Part shown: piece after piece, positions 12,656 through 12,693 of the stretch
How positions within the stretch are numbered: position 1 is the stretch's first letter
Layout of the letters: each line of letters opens with the position of its first letter
Origin: Lachnospiraceae bacterium UBA3711
GTDB taxonomy: Bacteria > Bacillota > Clostridia > Lachnospirales > Lachnospiraceae
Assembly: GCA_002371345.1 (NCBI GenBank)
Contig: DFHY01000125.1
Coordinates: forward strand, 2,769 to 15,461
Direction: 5' to 3'
Length of the DNA: 12,693 bases
Position numbers and translations under genes: made by a program
The notes under the pieces: generated by a model
Databases searched by the model: none
Told to the model about the DNA's origin: nothing
What the model saw: the letters and a program-made list of their open reading frames with translations, nothing else

Positions 12656-12693
12656 GAATGTTCCTCCCGATTCCTATTATTTTGTATTTATTC

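Overview
The window looks like chromosomal DNA of a Gram-positive anaerobe of the Clostridia, plausibly a Lachnospiraceae-like gut organism. This rests on gene content and style, not on a marker gene: a GGAGG-type ribosome binding site before most genes, a three-gene polar amino-acid ABC transporter, a VanY-like M15 peptidase, an ACT_7 protein, a PLD-type cardiolipin synthase, and a tcdA/ttcA pair. Base composition appears balanced, with slightly more G+C than A+T. No rRNA, tRNA, CRISPR array, transposase or phage gene was seen.

Left edge (1-1474, + strand): the worn end of what was probably a cell-surface polysaccharide locus. It holds the frameshifted C-terminus of an unidentified protein, an intact secreted M15 carboxypeptidase, and a 5'-truncated, frameshifted remnant of a polysaccharide pyruvyl transferase.

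Transport (1485-4528): on the minus strand, an operon for a substrate-binding protein, a permease and an ATPase (order SBP-permease-ATPase, overlapping or 8 nt apart). It has a near-consensus promoter (TTGACA-17-TATTAT) followed almost at once by a hairpin plus T6 tract that looks like an intrinsic terminator in the leader. The binding protein has LAGE where a lipobox would have LAGC. Divergent from the operon is a small ACT-domain protein.

Membrane lipid, repair and housekeeping (4645-8845, + strand): a short unrecognised protein, cardiolipin synthase, an HD-domain hydrolase, an OGG-type 8-oxoguanine DNA glycosylase 2 nt behind it, and a histidine phosphatase. The spacers at 4000, 6560-6780 and 8200-8260 are unusually structured; they carry a 25-bp direct repeat, palindromes and GAA-loop hairpins.

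tRNA modification (8846-10788, + strand): after a 117-bp imperfect inverted repeat comes tcdA (ct6A37 formation), then a TtcA-family PP-loop protein (2-thiolation, by family at C32). A degenerate tandem repeat with a unit of about 27 bp spans their junction.

Right edge (10789-12693): a structured spacer with a 14-bp stem, then on the minus strand a DUF985 cupin-like protein and a Gfo/Idh/MocA oxidoreductase that starts near the window end.

Overall this is mostly ordinary housekeeping DNA. I found no convincing new multi-gene system. The best leads are non-coding: the transporter leader terminator, the structured spacer repeats, the tandem repeat at tcdA/ttcA and the hairpin at 10937-10995.
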